From Bradyrhizobium sp. SRS-191 (lineage in GTDB: Bacteria > Pseudomonadota > Alphaproteobacteria > Rhizobiales > Xanthobacteraceae): a DNA stretch of 64,000 bases. The position numbers and the translations under genes were made by a program. Shown here in pieces: positions 17,903 through 26,071 of this stretch; the stretch's first letter is position 1, and each line of letters opens with the position of its first letter. The notes beneath the pieces are model-generated. The model saw only the letters and a program-made list of their open reading frames with translations. It did not search any database and was not told the DNA's origin. Location of the stretch: positions 1-64,000 of the forward strand of contig NZ_JANBVS010000019.1 of NCBI RefSeq assembly GCF_024586915.1. The letters run 5' to 3'.

Positions 17903-19144
17903 ATGTCTATCGAGGCTGCTGGCTCGCAGGCCGAGTCGCAGCGCCTGTTGCGGTCACTGTCCCTGACCCATGCGGTGCTTTATGGCCTTGGCGTCACCAT
18001 TGGCGCAGGAATCTACGTCCTGGTCGGGATCGCCGCAGCACGCAGTGGTATGCATGCGCCACTCGCCTTCATCGGTGCAGCCCTTGTGATGGCGTTCAGT
18101 GCAGCATCATTTGCCGAACTGGGAACGCGCATGCCAGTCAGCGCCAGCGAGGCAGCCTATGTGCAGGCCGCTTTTGGTCGCGAATGGCTCAGCCTCGGGG
18201 TCGGGCTTCTTGTGGTTGCGACTGCAACAATCTCCGCCGCAACCATCAGTGTTGGGAGCGCGGGTTATGTCGCGGTGTTTCTGCCCGTTTCGGCTCCGTG
18301 GATCATCTCGGGCGTCGTTCTCGCGATGGGAGTCGTCGCATGTCTCGCAACGGTGCAGTCGGTCACCTTCGCAGGGATCATGACGCTGGTCGAGGTGGGC
18401 GGCCTCGTTCTGATCATTGTTACTGGTTTGGGTCACGGAACGGATGTCGTCACCCGCCTTCCGGAACTGTGGCCTTCGACGCGCGATTCGACGGCCTGGA
18501 TCGGATTGGGCGGCACGGCCCTCATCGCGGTCTTTTCCTACATCGGCTTCGAGCACGTGGTCAACGTTGCGGAAGAAATGAAGGAGCCGAGCCGAACCCT
18601 GCCCCGCGCGCTGTTCCTGACCCTCGGTTTGACGGCGCTGATCTACGCGCTGGTGGTGTGGATCGCCGTAACCGCGGTGCCCCCGCAAGAGCTCGCGCGC
18701 TCGTCGGCGCCGCTAGCCCTTGTCTTCGAGCGACTGACGGGCCTGCCGCTCGTCACCATGAGCGCAATCGCCGTTGTGGCCACCCTCAACGGCGTCATTG
18801 TTCACATGATCATGATCGGCCGCGTGATCTACGGTCTCGCCGACCAGGGCAACCTGCCAAAGGTCTTTGCGCGGTTGAACGCGGTGACGCACACACCGCT
18901 TCTTGCCACGGCGTTCGGCATTGGAGCGATCCTGGTGCTCGCACTGGCCGTCCCGCTTGGTGGCCTTGCAGATCTTACGGCGCGCTTCACTCTCGTTGTT
19001 TTCGCAGTCGTTAATGTCGCGCTAATCCGAATCAAAATTAGGAATGAGGCGTCGCCTTCTGGGGCGTTCATCTGCCCAATGTGGGTGCCCTTCTTTGGCC
19101 TCGTCTCCAGCCTTCTACTTCTAGTTGTCGATGTTATCGTGTGA
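17903..19144 (+). CDS. APC-family amino acid permease
   Basis: A 413-residue integral membrane protein with about 11-12 predicted helices. The first helix carries the APC hallmark GLGVTIGAGIYVLVG, a substrate-binding unwound glycine region. A later GFEHVVNVAEEMKEPSRTLPRA matches the conserved TM6-TM7 region of amino acid/polyamine/organocation transporters. It probably imports an amino acid; the substrate cannot be told. GAGGAG lies 12 bases before ATG 17903. It is monocistronic and separated from the metal genes by 260 bp. Confidence 0.85.
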   Translation: MSIEAAGSQAESQRLLRSLSLTHAVLYGLGVTIGAGIYVLVGIAAARSGMHAPLAFIGAALVMAFSAASFAELGTRMPVSASEAAYVQAAFGREWLSLGVGLLVVATATISAATISVGSAGYVAVFLPVSAPWIISGVVLAMGVVACLATVQSVTFAGIMTLVEVGGLVLIIVTGLGHGTDVVTRLPELWPSTRDSTAWIGLGGTALIAVFSYIGFEHVVNVAEEMKEPSRTLPRALFLTLGLTALIYALVVWIAVTAVPPQELARSSAPLALVFERLTGLPLVTMSAIAVVATLNGVIVHMIMIGRVIYGLADQGNLPKVFARLNAVTHTPLLATAFGIGAILVLALAVPLGGLADLTARFTLVVFAVVNVALIRIKIRNEASPSGAFICPMWVPFFGLVSSLLLLVVDVIV

Positions 19145-19378
19145 AGAATGGCGCGGTTAGCCCGCTAATTTCGGTGTCATGACAACTCCCCGCTCCGCGC
19201 CCGGCACTGTGGAGACGTCGAGGGCTCAAGAGCTGGCTGGCTCCGCCCGAAGAGACCGACGCGTCTTATGCTTTTAGCGAGGAGCTCGGGCGTCGTTGGC
19301 CTACCGATCCGTCTGGAGCGCCCGCGTCAGCGGCCACACCTTGGTCGACCAACAGGTCCGGCGGCCCACCTTGACCCG

Positions 19379-19397
19379 GATAGGGTACCCCCCTATC
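19379..19397. promoter_or_regulatory. Probable RcnR operator (G-tract inverted repeat)
   Basis: GATAGGG (19379-19385) and CCCTATC (19391-19397) are perfect inverted arms around TACCC. G/C-tract palindromes flanked by AT are the known operator type for RcnR/CsoR-family repressors. It ends 8 bp before the rcnR ATG, ideal for autorepression. Confidence 0.75.
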
Positions 19398-19405
19398 TTA
19401 TCGTC

Positions 19406-19684
19406 ATGTCCCACACCATCAAGCACAAGTCGAAGCTCCTGGCGCGCGTGAAACGCATCAAAGGGCAGCTGGATGCGGTCGAGCGTGCGCTGGATGCCGA
19501 ACTCGGCTGCACGGACGTGCTGATGCTCGTCGCGTCGGTCCGCGGCGCCGTCAGCGGGCTCACCACCGAATTGATCGAGGACCACATCCGCCATCACGTC
19601 GTGGACCCAGATCACGAAACGGATTCCGAGAAGGCAAAGGGCGCGGCCGACCTGATCGACGTCGTCAGAACCTACCTGAAGTGA
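19406..19684 (+). CDS. rcnR: Nickel/cobalt-sensing repressor RcnR
   Basis: A 92-residue DUF156 all-helical repressor. The residues expected for RcnR metal binding are all in place: His3, Cys35, His60 and His64, counted from ATG 19406. RcnR represses the exporter gene rcnA until Ni(II) or Co(II) binds. Start chosen at 19406 because it gives these exact positions and follows the operator; the open frame to 19268 would read through the operator. rcnA starts 4 bp downstream, so the two form an operon. Confidence 0.88.
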   Translation: MSHTIKHKSKLLARVKRIKGQLDAVERALDAELGCTDVLMLVASVRGAVSGLTTELIEDHIRHHVVDPDHETDSEKAKGAADLIDVVRTYLK

Positions 19685-19688
19685 GGCC

Positions 19689-20753
19689 ATGACCGATCTG
19701 TCTCAACTGCTGCAGCAGAGCAGCGCGCACGCATGGTTCTTCGTACCGAGCGCAATCCTTCTCGGAGCGCTGCATGGTCTCGAGCCCGGCCATTCCAAGA
19801 CCATGATGGCTGCGTTCATCGTGGCGATCCGCGGCACGGTTTTCCAGGCCGTGCTTCTCGGACTGTCGGCGACGGTGTCGCACACGGCGGTGGTTTGGGC
19901 TGTCGCCCTTCTCGGCCTCTACTTCGGCCACGATCTCTCCGGGGAGCGCAGCGAAGCCTATCTCCAGATCGCGTCCGCACTGATCATCCTCGGCGTCGCC
20001 GCGTGGATGGTCTGGCGCACCTGGCGCGAGCAAACCGAGGAGCACGATCACGATCATCACCATGACGAACGACAAGTCGTCTCGCTCGCAGGTAGGATGC
20101 TGTCGATCGAGATCTTCGAGACCGGCGTTCCGCCACGCTGGCGGATCCGGAGCGACGCGGGCGGCCTCCCCTCCGCCACGGATATCCGGGTGACGACTGT
20201 CCGCGCCGACGGCCGCGAACAGAGGTTCGCGCTCGCCGAACGTGACGGGTATTTGGAGAGTATAGACGAGATTCCTGAACCGCACGCCTTCAAGGCGCGG
20301 GTCTCGTTCGCGGGCGATGTCGCCGAAATTCGCTTCGAGGAGCACGATCACGACCACATGGACCTCGGGGAACAGGATGACGCGCACGCTCGCGCTCACG
20401 CCGCCGACATCCGAAAGCGCTTCGCTGGACGCAACGTCACCACGCCGCAGATCGTCCTGTTCGGTCTCACCGGCGGCCTGATCCCCTGCCCTGCTGCCAT
20501 AACAGTTCTCCTGCTCTGCATTCAGTTGAAGCAGTTCAGCCTCGGCTTCGTGCTGGTGCTCTGCTTCGGCATAGGCCTGGCCATCACAATGGTATCCGCA
20601 GGCGTTGCGGCGGCTCTCAGCATCAGGCACGTCGAACGTCACTGGAGCGGCTTCAGCCGCTTCGCGCATCGCGCGCCCTACGTCTCTGCGGCGTTGATTG
20701 TCCTGGTCGGTCTCTACACGGGTTGGTCGGGCCTGCACGAATTGATGATCTGA
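19689..20753 (+). CDS. rcnA: Nickel/cobalt efflux protein RcnA (NicO family)
   Basis: A 354-residue inner-membrane exporter. The first helix region holds ILLGALHGLEPGHSKTMM, the NicO-family metal motif. Two His/Asp-rich cytoplasmic stretches are visible (EEHDHDHHHDER near residue 120 and FEEHDHDHMDLGEQDDAHARAH near 220), flanking a 100-residue soluble insert. The second half resumes with GLTGGLIPCPAAITVLLLC and two further helices. The insert makes it longer than E. coli RcnA. It lies directly behind rcnR under the same operator. Confidence 0.88.
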   Translation: MTDLSQLLQQSSAHAWFFVPSAILLGALHGLEPGHSKTMMAAFIVAIRGTVFQAVLLGLSATVSHTAVVWAVALLGLYFGHDLSGERSEAYLQIASALIILGVAAWMVWRTWREQTEEHDHDHHHDERQVVSLAGRMLSIEIFETGVPPRWRIRSDAGGLPSATDIRVTTVRADGREQRFALAERDGYLESIDEIPEPHAFKARVSFAGDVAEIRFEEHDHDHMDLGEQDDAHARAHAADIRKRFAGRNVTTPQIVLFGLTGGLIPCPAAITVLLLCIQLKQFSLGFVLVLCFGIGLAITMVSAGVAAALSIRHVERHWSGFSRFAHRAPYVSAALIVLVGLYTGWSGLHELMI

Positions 20754-20823
20754 ATCACCGGCCGCGTCGATTTGCCGTAGCGCGCGGCCACACGGGCCGT
20801 TGATGGAACGGATAGATGGGCGT

Positions 20824-20853
20824 ATCCCCTCCCCCAGGATAGGATAAGGGGAT
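20824..20853. promoter_or_regulatory. Inverted repeat before second DUF156 regulator
   Basis: ATCCCCT (20824-20830) and AGGGGAT (20847-20853) are perfect inverted arms 16 bp apart. The right arm touches the ATG at 20855, so it also covers the ribosome binding site. It is G/C-tract rich like other CsoR/RcnR operators but differs from the rcnR operator, consistent with a separate regulator. Confidence 0.6.
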
Positions 20854-20854
20854 C

Positions 20855-21136
20855 ATGAGCAAGGACCACGTCCACGAAAGCCACAAGGACATCGTCAAAC
20901 GGCTGAAGCGGGCCGACGGGCATCTTCAAAAGGTCATCGCGATGCTCGCCGAAGGCCGACCATGTCTCGACTTGGCTCAGCAGCTGCACGCCGTTGAGAA
21001 GGCGATCTCAGAGGCGAAGAAGACCCTGATCCACGATCACGTCGACAACTGCCTGGACGCTGCCGCCAACGGCGGAGCGGGCAAGTCGACGAAAAACGTA
21101 CTCGCCGAGTTCAAGGCGATCTCGCGCTACCTATAG
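20855..21136 (+). CDS. CsoR/RcnR-family (DUF156) metal-responsive repressor
   Basis: A 93-residue helical repressor. Its ligand pattern is Cys37, His62, Cys66, spaced as in CsoR (Cys-His-Cys), not the His-Cys-His-His set of the rcnR product 1.4 kb upstream. The N-terminus is His-rich (SKDHVHESHKD). It is followed after 10 bp by the adaptor and pump genes, which it probably controls through the palindrome over its own start. CsoR-type ligands usually indicate Cu(I) or thiol sensing, yet the pump looks like a Co/Zn/Cd/Ni type. The true inducer is open. Confidence 0.8.
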   Translation: MSKDHVHESHKDIVKRLKRADGHLQKVIAMLAEGRPCLDLAQQLHAVEKAISEAKKTLIHDHVDNCLDAAANGGAGKSTKNVLAEFKAISRYL

Positions 21137-21146
21137 AAAGCAAAAG

Positions 21147-22307
21147 ATGGTCCCGGTTATTCGGACGGCATCCATGATCCTCGTCGCGACGCTTGCGGCG
21201 ATGGCGGGAGCCATCGTGCCAGCAACCGCGGAGTTGAACTCCGCGAAGCCGGCGGTCATCGTCATGGACGACGAACGCATCCGGCTCTCGGGCATCGAGC
21301 TCCGCGAGGCAGGGCCTAGCTCGATCGCAAAGCGGCTCACGGTGCCGGGCACCATCGTCCCCGACGCAGACCGGGTCGCGCACGTTTCGATCAAGGTCGC
21401 AGGAACCGTCGCTGATCTGCGGAAGAACATCGGCGACGACGTCGTCAAAGACGAAGTCCTGGGCGTCCTGGAAAGTCGCGAGGTCGCCGACGCCAAGAGC
21501 GAGTATCTCTCCGCCAAACTCTCGAACGAACTGCAGCAAGACCTCACGACGCGCGACAAGTCGCTATGGGACGGCCGCGCCGTCCCTGAACAGCAGTACA
21601 TCAAGTCGCGCAACGCAGCGGCGCAGACCGAAATGCGCTTCGGCATCGCTCGCCAGAAGCTGATGGCGCTCGGCGTCAGCGACGCGGAGATCGCCGGGTT
21701 GCCACAGGCGCCGGATGGGACGCTGCGCAGTCAGAACGTCCGCGCGCCCATCTCCGGACGCATCGTCGAGCGAAAGGTGGAGCTCGGCACTGCGGTCGGA
21801 CGGGACAGCCTCGAAACCGAGCTCTTCGTCATCGTCGACCTGAACCGCGTCTGGGTGGACCTGGCGGTCTCGTCGACCGATCTGCCCCTGGTCAGGGAGG
21901 GTCAGGAGGTCACCGTGGCCGTACGTGGGATCTCCGAGACCGGCTCGGGCAAGATCACGTTTGTCAGCCCGCTCCTGGACAAGGAGACCCGCACGGCCCG
22001 CGTCGTGGTTTCGCTCGACAATGCCGGCGGCAGATGGCGTCCCGGCTCCTTCGTAACCGCGAACATCGCCGTCGAGAGGCACGACGCGGCAGTCACCGTT
22101 CCGTTCGCCGCGGTCCAGACCGTCGATGGACGAAAAGCGGTCTTCGTCCGGACCAAGGACGGTTTCGAAGCGCGCAATGTCGTGCTCGGCGGACGGGACG
22201 GACCGGTCGTCGAGATCGTCTCAGGCCTAACCGCCGGTGAGACCGTCGCCGCCTCGAACACGTTCCCGCTCAAGGCGGAGGTCTCCAAGCCCGGCGACGA
22301 GGACTGA
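21147..22307 (+). CDS. czcB: RND efflux periplasmic adaptor (CzcB-like)
   Basis: A 386-residue membrane-fusion protein. It has an N-terminal signal segment (residues about 8-28), then barrel-sandwich and helical hairpin regions (VSIKVAGTVADLRKNIGDDV, then the hairpin LSNELQQDLTTRDKSL...), returning as VRAPISGRIVERKVELGTAV. A beta-barrel and membrane-proximal domain follow. It links the inner-membrane pump to an outer-membrane channel. The pump gene starts 3 bp after its stop. No CzcC-type outer membrane channel gene is in this cluster, so it must use one encoded elsewhere. Confidence 0.85.
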   Translation: MVPVIRTASMILVATLAAMAGAIVPATAELNSAKPAVIVMDDERIRLSGIELREAGPSSIAKRLTVPGTIVPDADRVAHVSIKVAGTVADLRKNIGDDVVKDEVLGVLESREVADAKSEYLSAKLSNELQQDLTTRDKSLWDGRAVPEQQYIKSRNAAAQTEMRFGIARQKLMALGVSDAEIAGLPQAPDGTLRSQNVRAPISGRIVERKVELGTAVGRDSLETELFVIVDLNRVWVDLAVSSTDLPLVREGQEVTVAVRGISETGSGKITFVSPLLDKETRTARVVVSLDNAGGRWRPGSFVTANIAVERHDAAVTVPFAAVQTVDGRKAVFVRTKDGFEARNVVLGGRDGPVVEIVSGLTAGETVAASNTFPLKAEVSKPGDED

Positions 22308-22310
22308 GCG

Positions 22311-25300
22311 ATGATCGAACGCATCGTAGAATTCTCAGTGCGCCGAAGATGGCTGGTCGTGCTGATCGCGCTAGCCGCCGCTGTATCCGGCATCTGGTCG
22401 CTGACGAAGCTTCCCATCGACGCCGTGCCCGACGTCACGAACGTCCAGGTGCAGGTCAACGCCGTGGCGCCGGCCATGACGCCTGTCGAGATCGAAAAAC
22501 AGGTCACCGTCGCCTTGGAGACGGCGCTAGCCGGCATTCCCGGCCTGGAATCGACGCGATCGTTCTCTCGCAATGGCTTCGCGCAGATCACCGCGGTATT
22601 CGCCGATCGGACCAACATCTATTTCGCGCGGCAACTCGTCTCCGAGCGCGTCAACGAAGCCAAGTCCAATATGCCCCCGGGCGTCGACATCCGGATGGGG
22701 CCGGTCTCGACGGGCCTCGGCGAGATCTACTGGTGGGCCGTGGAATACGAAAGGCCCGGCACTTCCGCACCAATTCGCGACGGCAAGCCCGGCTGGCAGA
22801 CCGACGGGAGCTACCTCACTCCGGAAGGCGATCGGCTGATAGACGACTTCCAGCGCACCGTCTACCTCCGGACGGTGCAGGACTGGATCGTCCGGCCGCA
22901 GATGAAGACCGTGCCCGGCGTCGCCGGCGCGGACGCCATCGGTGGCTTCGTCAAGCAGTACCAGGTGCAGCCGGATCCGGCGAAGCTCGTCGGCTACGGA
23001 TTGTCCTTGAAGCAGGTCATCGAGGCGATCGAGGCCAATAACGCGAACCGCGGCGCAAACTACATCGAGCAGAACGGCGAAGGATATGTGGTACGCTCCG
23101 CCGGCCGCCTCGAGAACCTCGGAGACATCGAGAACGTCGTCGTCGCGACGCGAGGCGGCGTACCGGTCCGCGTCAAGGATCTCGCCGAGGTCGCGATCGG
23201 GAGGGAGCTTCGGACCGGCAGCGCAAGCGTCGACGGACGCGAGGTCGTACTCGGAACCGCGCTGATGCTGATCGGTGGCAACAGCCGGACGGTAGCGGCC
23301 GCGGCGGACGCCAAGATCAAGGAAATCGGCAGGACGCTACCGCCGGGCATCTACGCTCACACGGTTCTCAATCGTACTCAACTGGTCGACGCCACGGTCT
23401 ACACGGTCGCCAAGAATCTCGCCGAAGGCGCGCTCCTGGTCATCGCCGTGCTCTTCGTCATGCTCGGCAACTTCCGCGCGGCGCTGGTCACCGCCCTCGT
23501 CATCCCGGTCACGATGCTTGTCACCGCGAGCGGCATGCTGCAGGGACGGATCAGCGCGAACCTGATGAGCCTCGGTGCGTTAGACTTCGGCCTCATCGTC
23601 GACGGCGCCGTCATCATCGCGGAAAACAGCCTTCGGCACCTCGCGGAGCGCCAGCGCGAGTTCGGCCGCGCTCTGTCGTTGCAGGAGCGCCTGGACACCG
23701 TGACGACGTCCACCGTCGAGATGATCCGCCCCACCGTATTCGGCCAGATCATCATCATCCTGGTCTACACGCCCCTGCTCGCCTTCTCCGGCGTTGAGGG
23801 AAAGACCTTCGAACCCATGGCGCTCACCGTGATGATCGCCCTTGCCGTGGCCTTCGTGGTTTCTCTGACGTTCGTCCCCGCGGCGATCGCCATCGCGATA
23901 CGCGGGCGCGTCACCGAGCACGAGAACATCATCGTCCGGACACTGAAGCGCTGGTACGCCCCGCTCCTTGCCGGATCAGTCGCAAGACCGCTCCCTGTCG
24001 TCGCTGCTGCAGGCCTTCTCTTCGTCGGCGCCACCCTGCTCTTCACACGTCTCGGCCAGGAATTCACCCCCACGCTCGACGAGAAGAACATCGTCATGGA
24101 GGTGAAACGCGTGCCGTCCACGGCGCTCGAACAGTCGCAGAGGATGCAGCTTCTTATCGAGCGTCAGATCAGCGCTCTGGACGAAGTCTCGTTCGTCTTC
24201 TCGCGCACCGGCACGCCCGACCTCGCCGCAGACCCGATGCCGCCGTCCTCGTCCGACACCTACATCATCGTCAAACCGCAGGAAGAATGGCCCGATCCTT
24301 CGATGACGAAGGAAGATCTGATCAAGAAGATCGAGGAGGTGACCGCAAAGCTGCCCGGCAACAAGATCGGCTTCTCGCAGCCGATCGAGATGCGGTTCAA
24401 CGAGCTCATCGCCGGCGTGCGCGAGGATCTTGCAGTCAAGGTCTTCGGCGACGACTTCGAGCGCATGCAGAAGACCGCCGGACAGATCGCCGACGTCATC
24501 CGCAAGATCGACGGCGCCCAGAGCGTCAAGACGGAGGAGACGACCGGCCTCCCCTTCCTGGACATCAATATCGACAAGGGCGAGATCGCGCGGCGGGGCC
24601 TGAGCCTCGCCTCGGTGCAGGACCTGATCGCCACCGCCATCGGAGGCACCGACGCTGGCCTGGTCTTTGAGGGCGACCGGCGCTTCAAGATCGTGGTGCG
24701 GCTTCCGGACGGGCTCCGGGACAGCATTCCTGCACTCGAGGAACTGCCGGTCCCGCTCCCGCATGCGAACCCGAACGCGCCGGGGGCATCAATTCCGCTC
24801 CGGAACGTCGCCTCTTTTGAGCAGACCGTTGGCTACAATCAGATCAGTCGCGAGAACGGCAAGCGCCGGGTGGTGGCGACCGCCGAGATCCGAGGTCGAG
24901 ACATCGGCTCCCTGGTGACTGAGGCGCAGACGAAGGTCGCCGAACAGGTAAAGCTGCCGGCGGGCAGTTACCTCGCCTGGGGCGGTCAGTTCGAAAATTT
25001 CGCGGTCGCGCGCCAGCGCCTCGTCTTCGTCGTACCTGGCGTGTTCGCACTGATTTTCATGCTGCTGTTCGGGGCGCTGGGCTCAGCGCGGGACGCGGCG
25101 CTCGTCTTCAGCGCGGTTCCACTCGCCCTGACCGGCGGCATAGCTGCGCTTTGGCTTCGCGGCATGCCCTTCTCCATCTCGGCGGCCGTGGGCTTCATCG
25201 CGCTGTCGGGCGTAGCCGTGCTGAATGGTCTGGTCATGCTGACACAGATCAGGCGGCTGATCGTCGAGGGGGTGGATCCCGGACCTGCGATCCGCGAGGG

Positions 25301-25559
25301 GGCGCAGACCCGCTTTCGACCCGTCGCAATGACCGCGCTCGTCGCCTCGCTCGGATTCGTGCCGATGGCGCTGGCGACCGGCACAGGTGCCGAGGTCCAG
25401 AAGCCGCTGGCGACCGTCGTGATCGGTGGGCTCCTGACCGCGACCCTGCTCACACTGGTCGTTCTACCCGCGTTGTATGCCCGCTTCGCCGCCCCGGCTC
25501 CGACGCAGCGGCGCAGCAGTGCGGTTGCTCCGCTCGTCCACGACCGTGCAGCGGAATAG
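22311..25559 (+). CDS. czcA: Heavy-metal RND efflux pump (CzcA family)
   Basis: A 1082-residue RND transporter with 12 expected membrane helices and two large periplasmic loops. Helix 4 carries DFGLIVDGAVIIAEN, with Asp425, Asp431 and Glu438 as the proton-relay residues. This form groups with Co/Zn/Cd and Co/Ni exporters (HME1/HME2), not with Cu/Ag pumps. Family residue V before EN is A here. Full length with no break. It is the last intact gene of the regulator-adaptor-pump operon and is followed by a decayed MFS gene. Confidence 0.88.
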   Translation: MIERIVEFSVRRRWLVVLIALAAAVSGIWSLTKLPIDAVPDVTNVQVQVNAVAPAMTPVEIEKQVTVALETALAGIPGLESTRSFSRNGFAQITAVFADRTNIYFARQLVSERVNEAKSNMPPGVDIRMGPVSTGLGEIYWWAVEYERPGTSAPIRDGKPGWQTDGSYLTPEGDRLIDDFQRTVYLRTVQDWIVRPQMKTVPGVAGADAIGGFVKQYQVQPDPAKLVGYGLSLKQVIEAIEANNANRGANYIEQNGEGYVVRSAGRLENLGDIENVVVATRGGVPVRVKDLAEVAIGRELRTGSASVDGREVVLGTALMLIGGNSRTVAAAADAKIKEIGRTLPPGIYAHTVLNRTQLVDATVYTVAKNLAEGALLVIAVLFVMLGNFRAALVTALVIPVTMLVTASGMLQGRISANLMSLGALDFGLIVDGAVIIAENSLRHLAERQREFGRALSLQERLDTVTTSTVEMIRPTVFGQIIIILVYTPLLAFSGVEGKTFEPMALTVMIALAVAFVVSLTFVPAAIAIAIRGRVTEHENIIVRTLKRWYAPLLAGSVARPLPVVAAAGLLFVGATLLFTRLGQEFTPTLDEKNIVMEVKRVPSTALEQSQRMQLLIERQISALDEVSFVFSRTGTPDLAADPMPPSSSDTYIIVKPQEEWPDPSMTKEDLIKKIEEVTAKLPGNKIGFSQPIEMRFNELIAGVREDLAVKVFGDDFERMQKTAGQIADVIRKIDGAQSVKTEETTGLPFLDINIDKGEIARRGLSLASVQDLIATAIGGTDAGLVFEGDRRFKIVVRLPDGLRDSIPALEELPVPLPHANPNAPGASIPLRNVASFEQTVGYNQISRENGKRRVVATAEIRGRDIGSLVTEAQTKVAEQVKLPAGSYLAWGGQFENFAVARQRLVFVVPGVFALIFMLLFGALGSARDAALVFSAVPLALTGGIAALWLRGMPFSISAAVGFIALSGVAVLNGLVMLTQIRRLIVEGVDPGPAIREGAQTRFRPVAMTALVASLGFVPMALATGTGAEVQKPLATVVIGGLLTATLLTLVVLPALYARFAAPAPTQRRSSAVAPLVHDRAAE

Positions 25560-25568
25560 CGGCTCCTG

Positions 25569-25844
25569 TTGTCAGTTCTGGCCGATTGCACCTACCGCCA
25601 TCTGTCTGCCGCCGGGGTGATTGCGTTGATCGGAACGGGACTGATGACCACCGCTCTCTTGTGCTCGCAGCCCTGATGTCGAGTAGCCTCGTGCTGGCAT
25701 TCCATGTTTGGCCGCGAGGCCATGCGGACCTCATTCGTCACGACTATCCCGATCTACCGCCCGCTCACCCGCATTTTGAGCAGTCAGCAATCGGAGCATG
25801 CGCACGCCCATGTGCTTGATGACCTGCATTCACGGTGGCCCTGA
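25569..25844 (+). pseudogene. Remnant of an MFS transporter C-terminus
   Basis: Three short plus-strand stretches in different frames together resemble the tail of an MFS exporter. The first is a last helix (GVIALIGTGLMTTALLCSQ, stop at 25676). The second is a His/Pro-rich segment (HDYPDLPPAHPHFEQ). The third is the ending EHAHAHVLDDLHSRWP with stop at 25842-25844. At least two frameshifts separate them and the front of the gene is missing. MFS genes with such His-rich tails often accompany metal efflux pumps, so this may once have been part of the czc-like cluster. Confidence 0.5.
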
Positions 25845-26071
25845 GACCTGCGCAACGACCTCTATCTGCGCGGGCTTCACCTCAGGGACGCCGATCTATT
25901 CGATCATCGTGCTCGCCCTCAGACCACAGAACGATCGACTCAGGCTGTGAGAGGAACGTTAGAACGGATGCGGACGTTTGCGAAGGCCACGCTGCCGGTA
26001 TGCACCTGCAGGCCGATGAAGCCCGAATCCTCGCTCTTCATGCGTCAGAGCGCTTCTTTTGGACAGGGCGA
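25845..26071. other. Intergenic between convergent units
   Basis: About 230 bp between the decayed MFS gene and the stop of the GMC oxidoreductase gene. No gene or clear hairpin terminator was recognised. Confidence 0.4.

Noticed and set aside
19205..19372. Plus-strand frame reading SWLAPPEETDASYAFSEEL
   Set aside because: It looks protein-like but lacks a start and any recognised family, and lies in the rcnR upstream region; at most a remnant.
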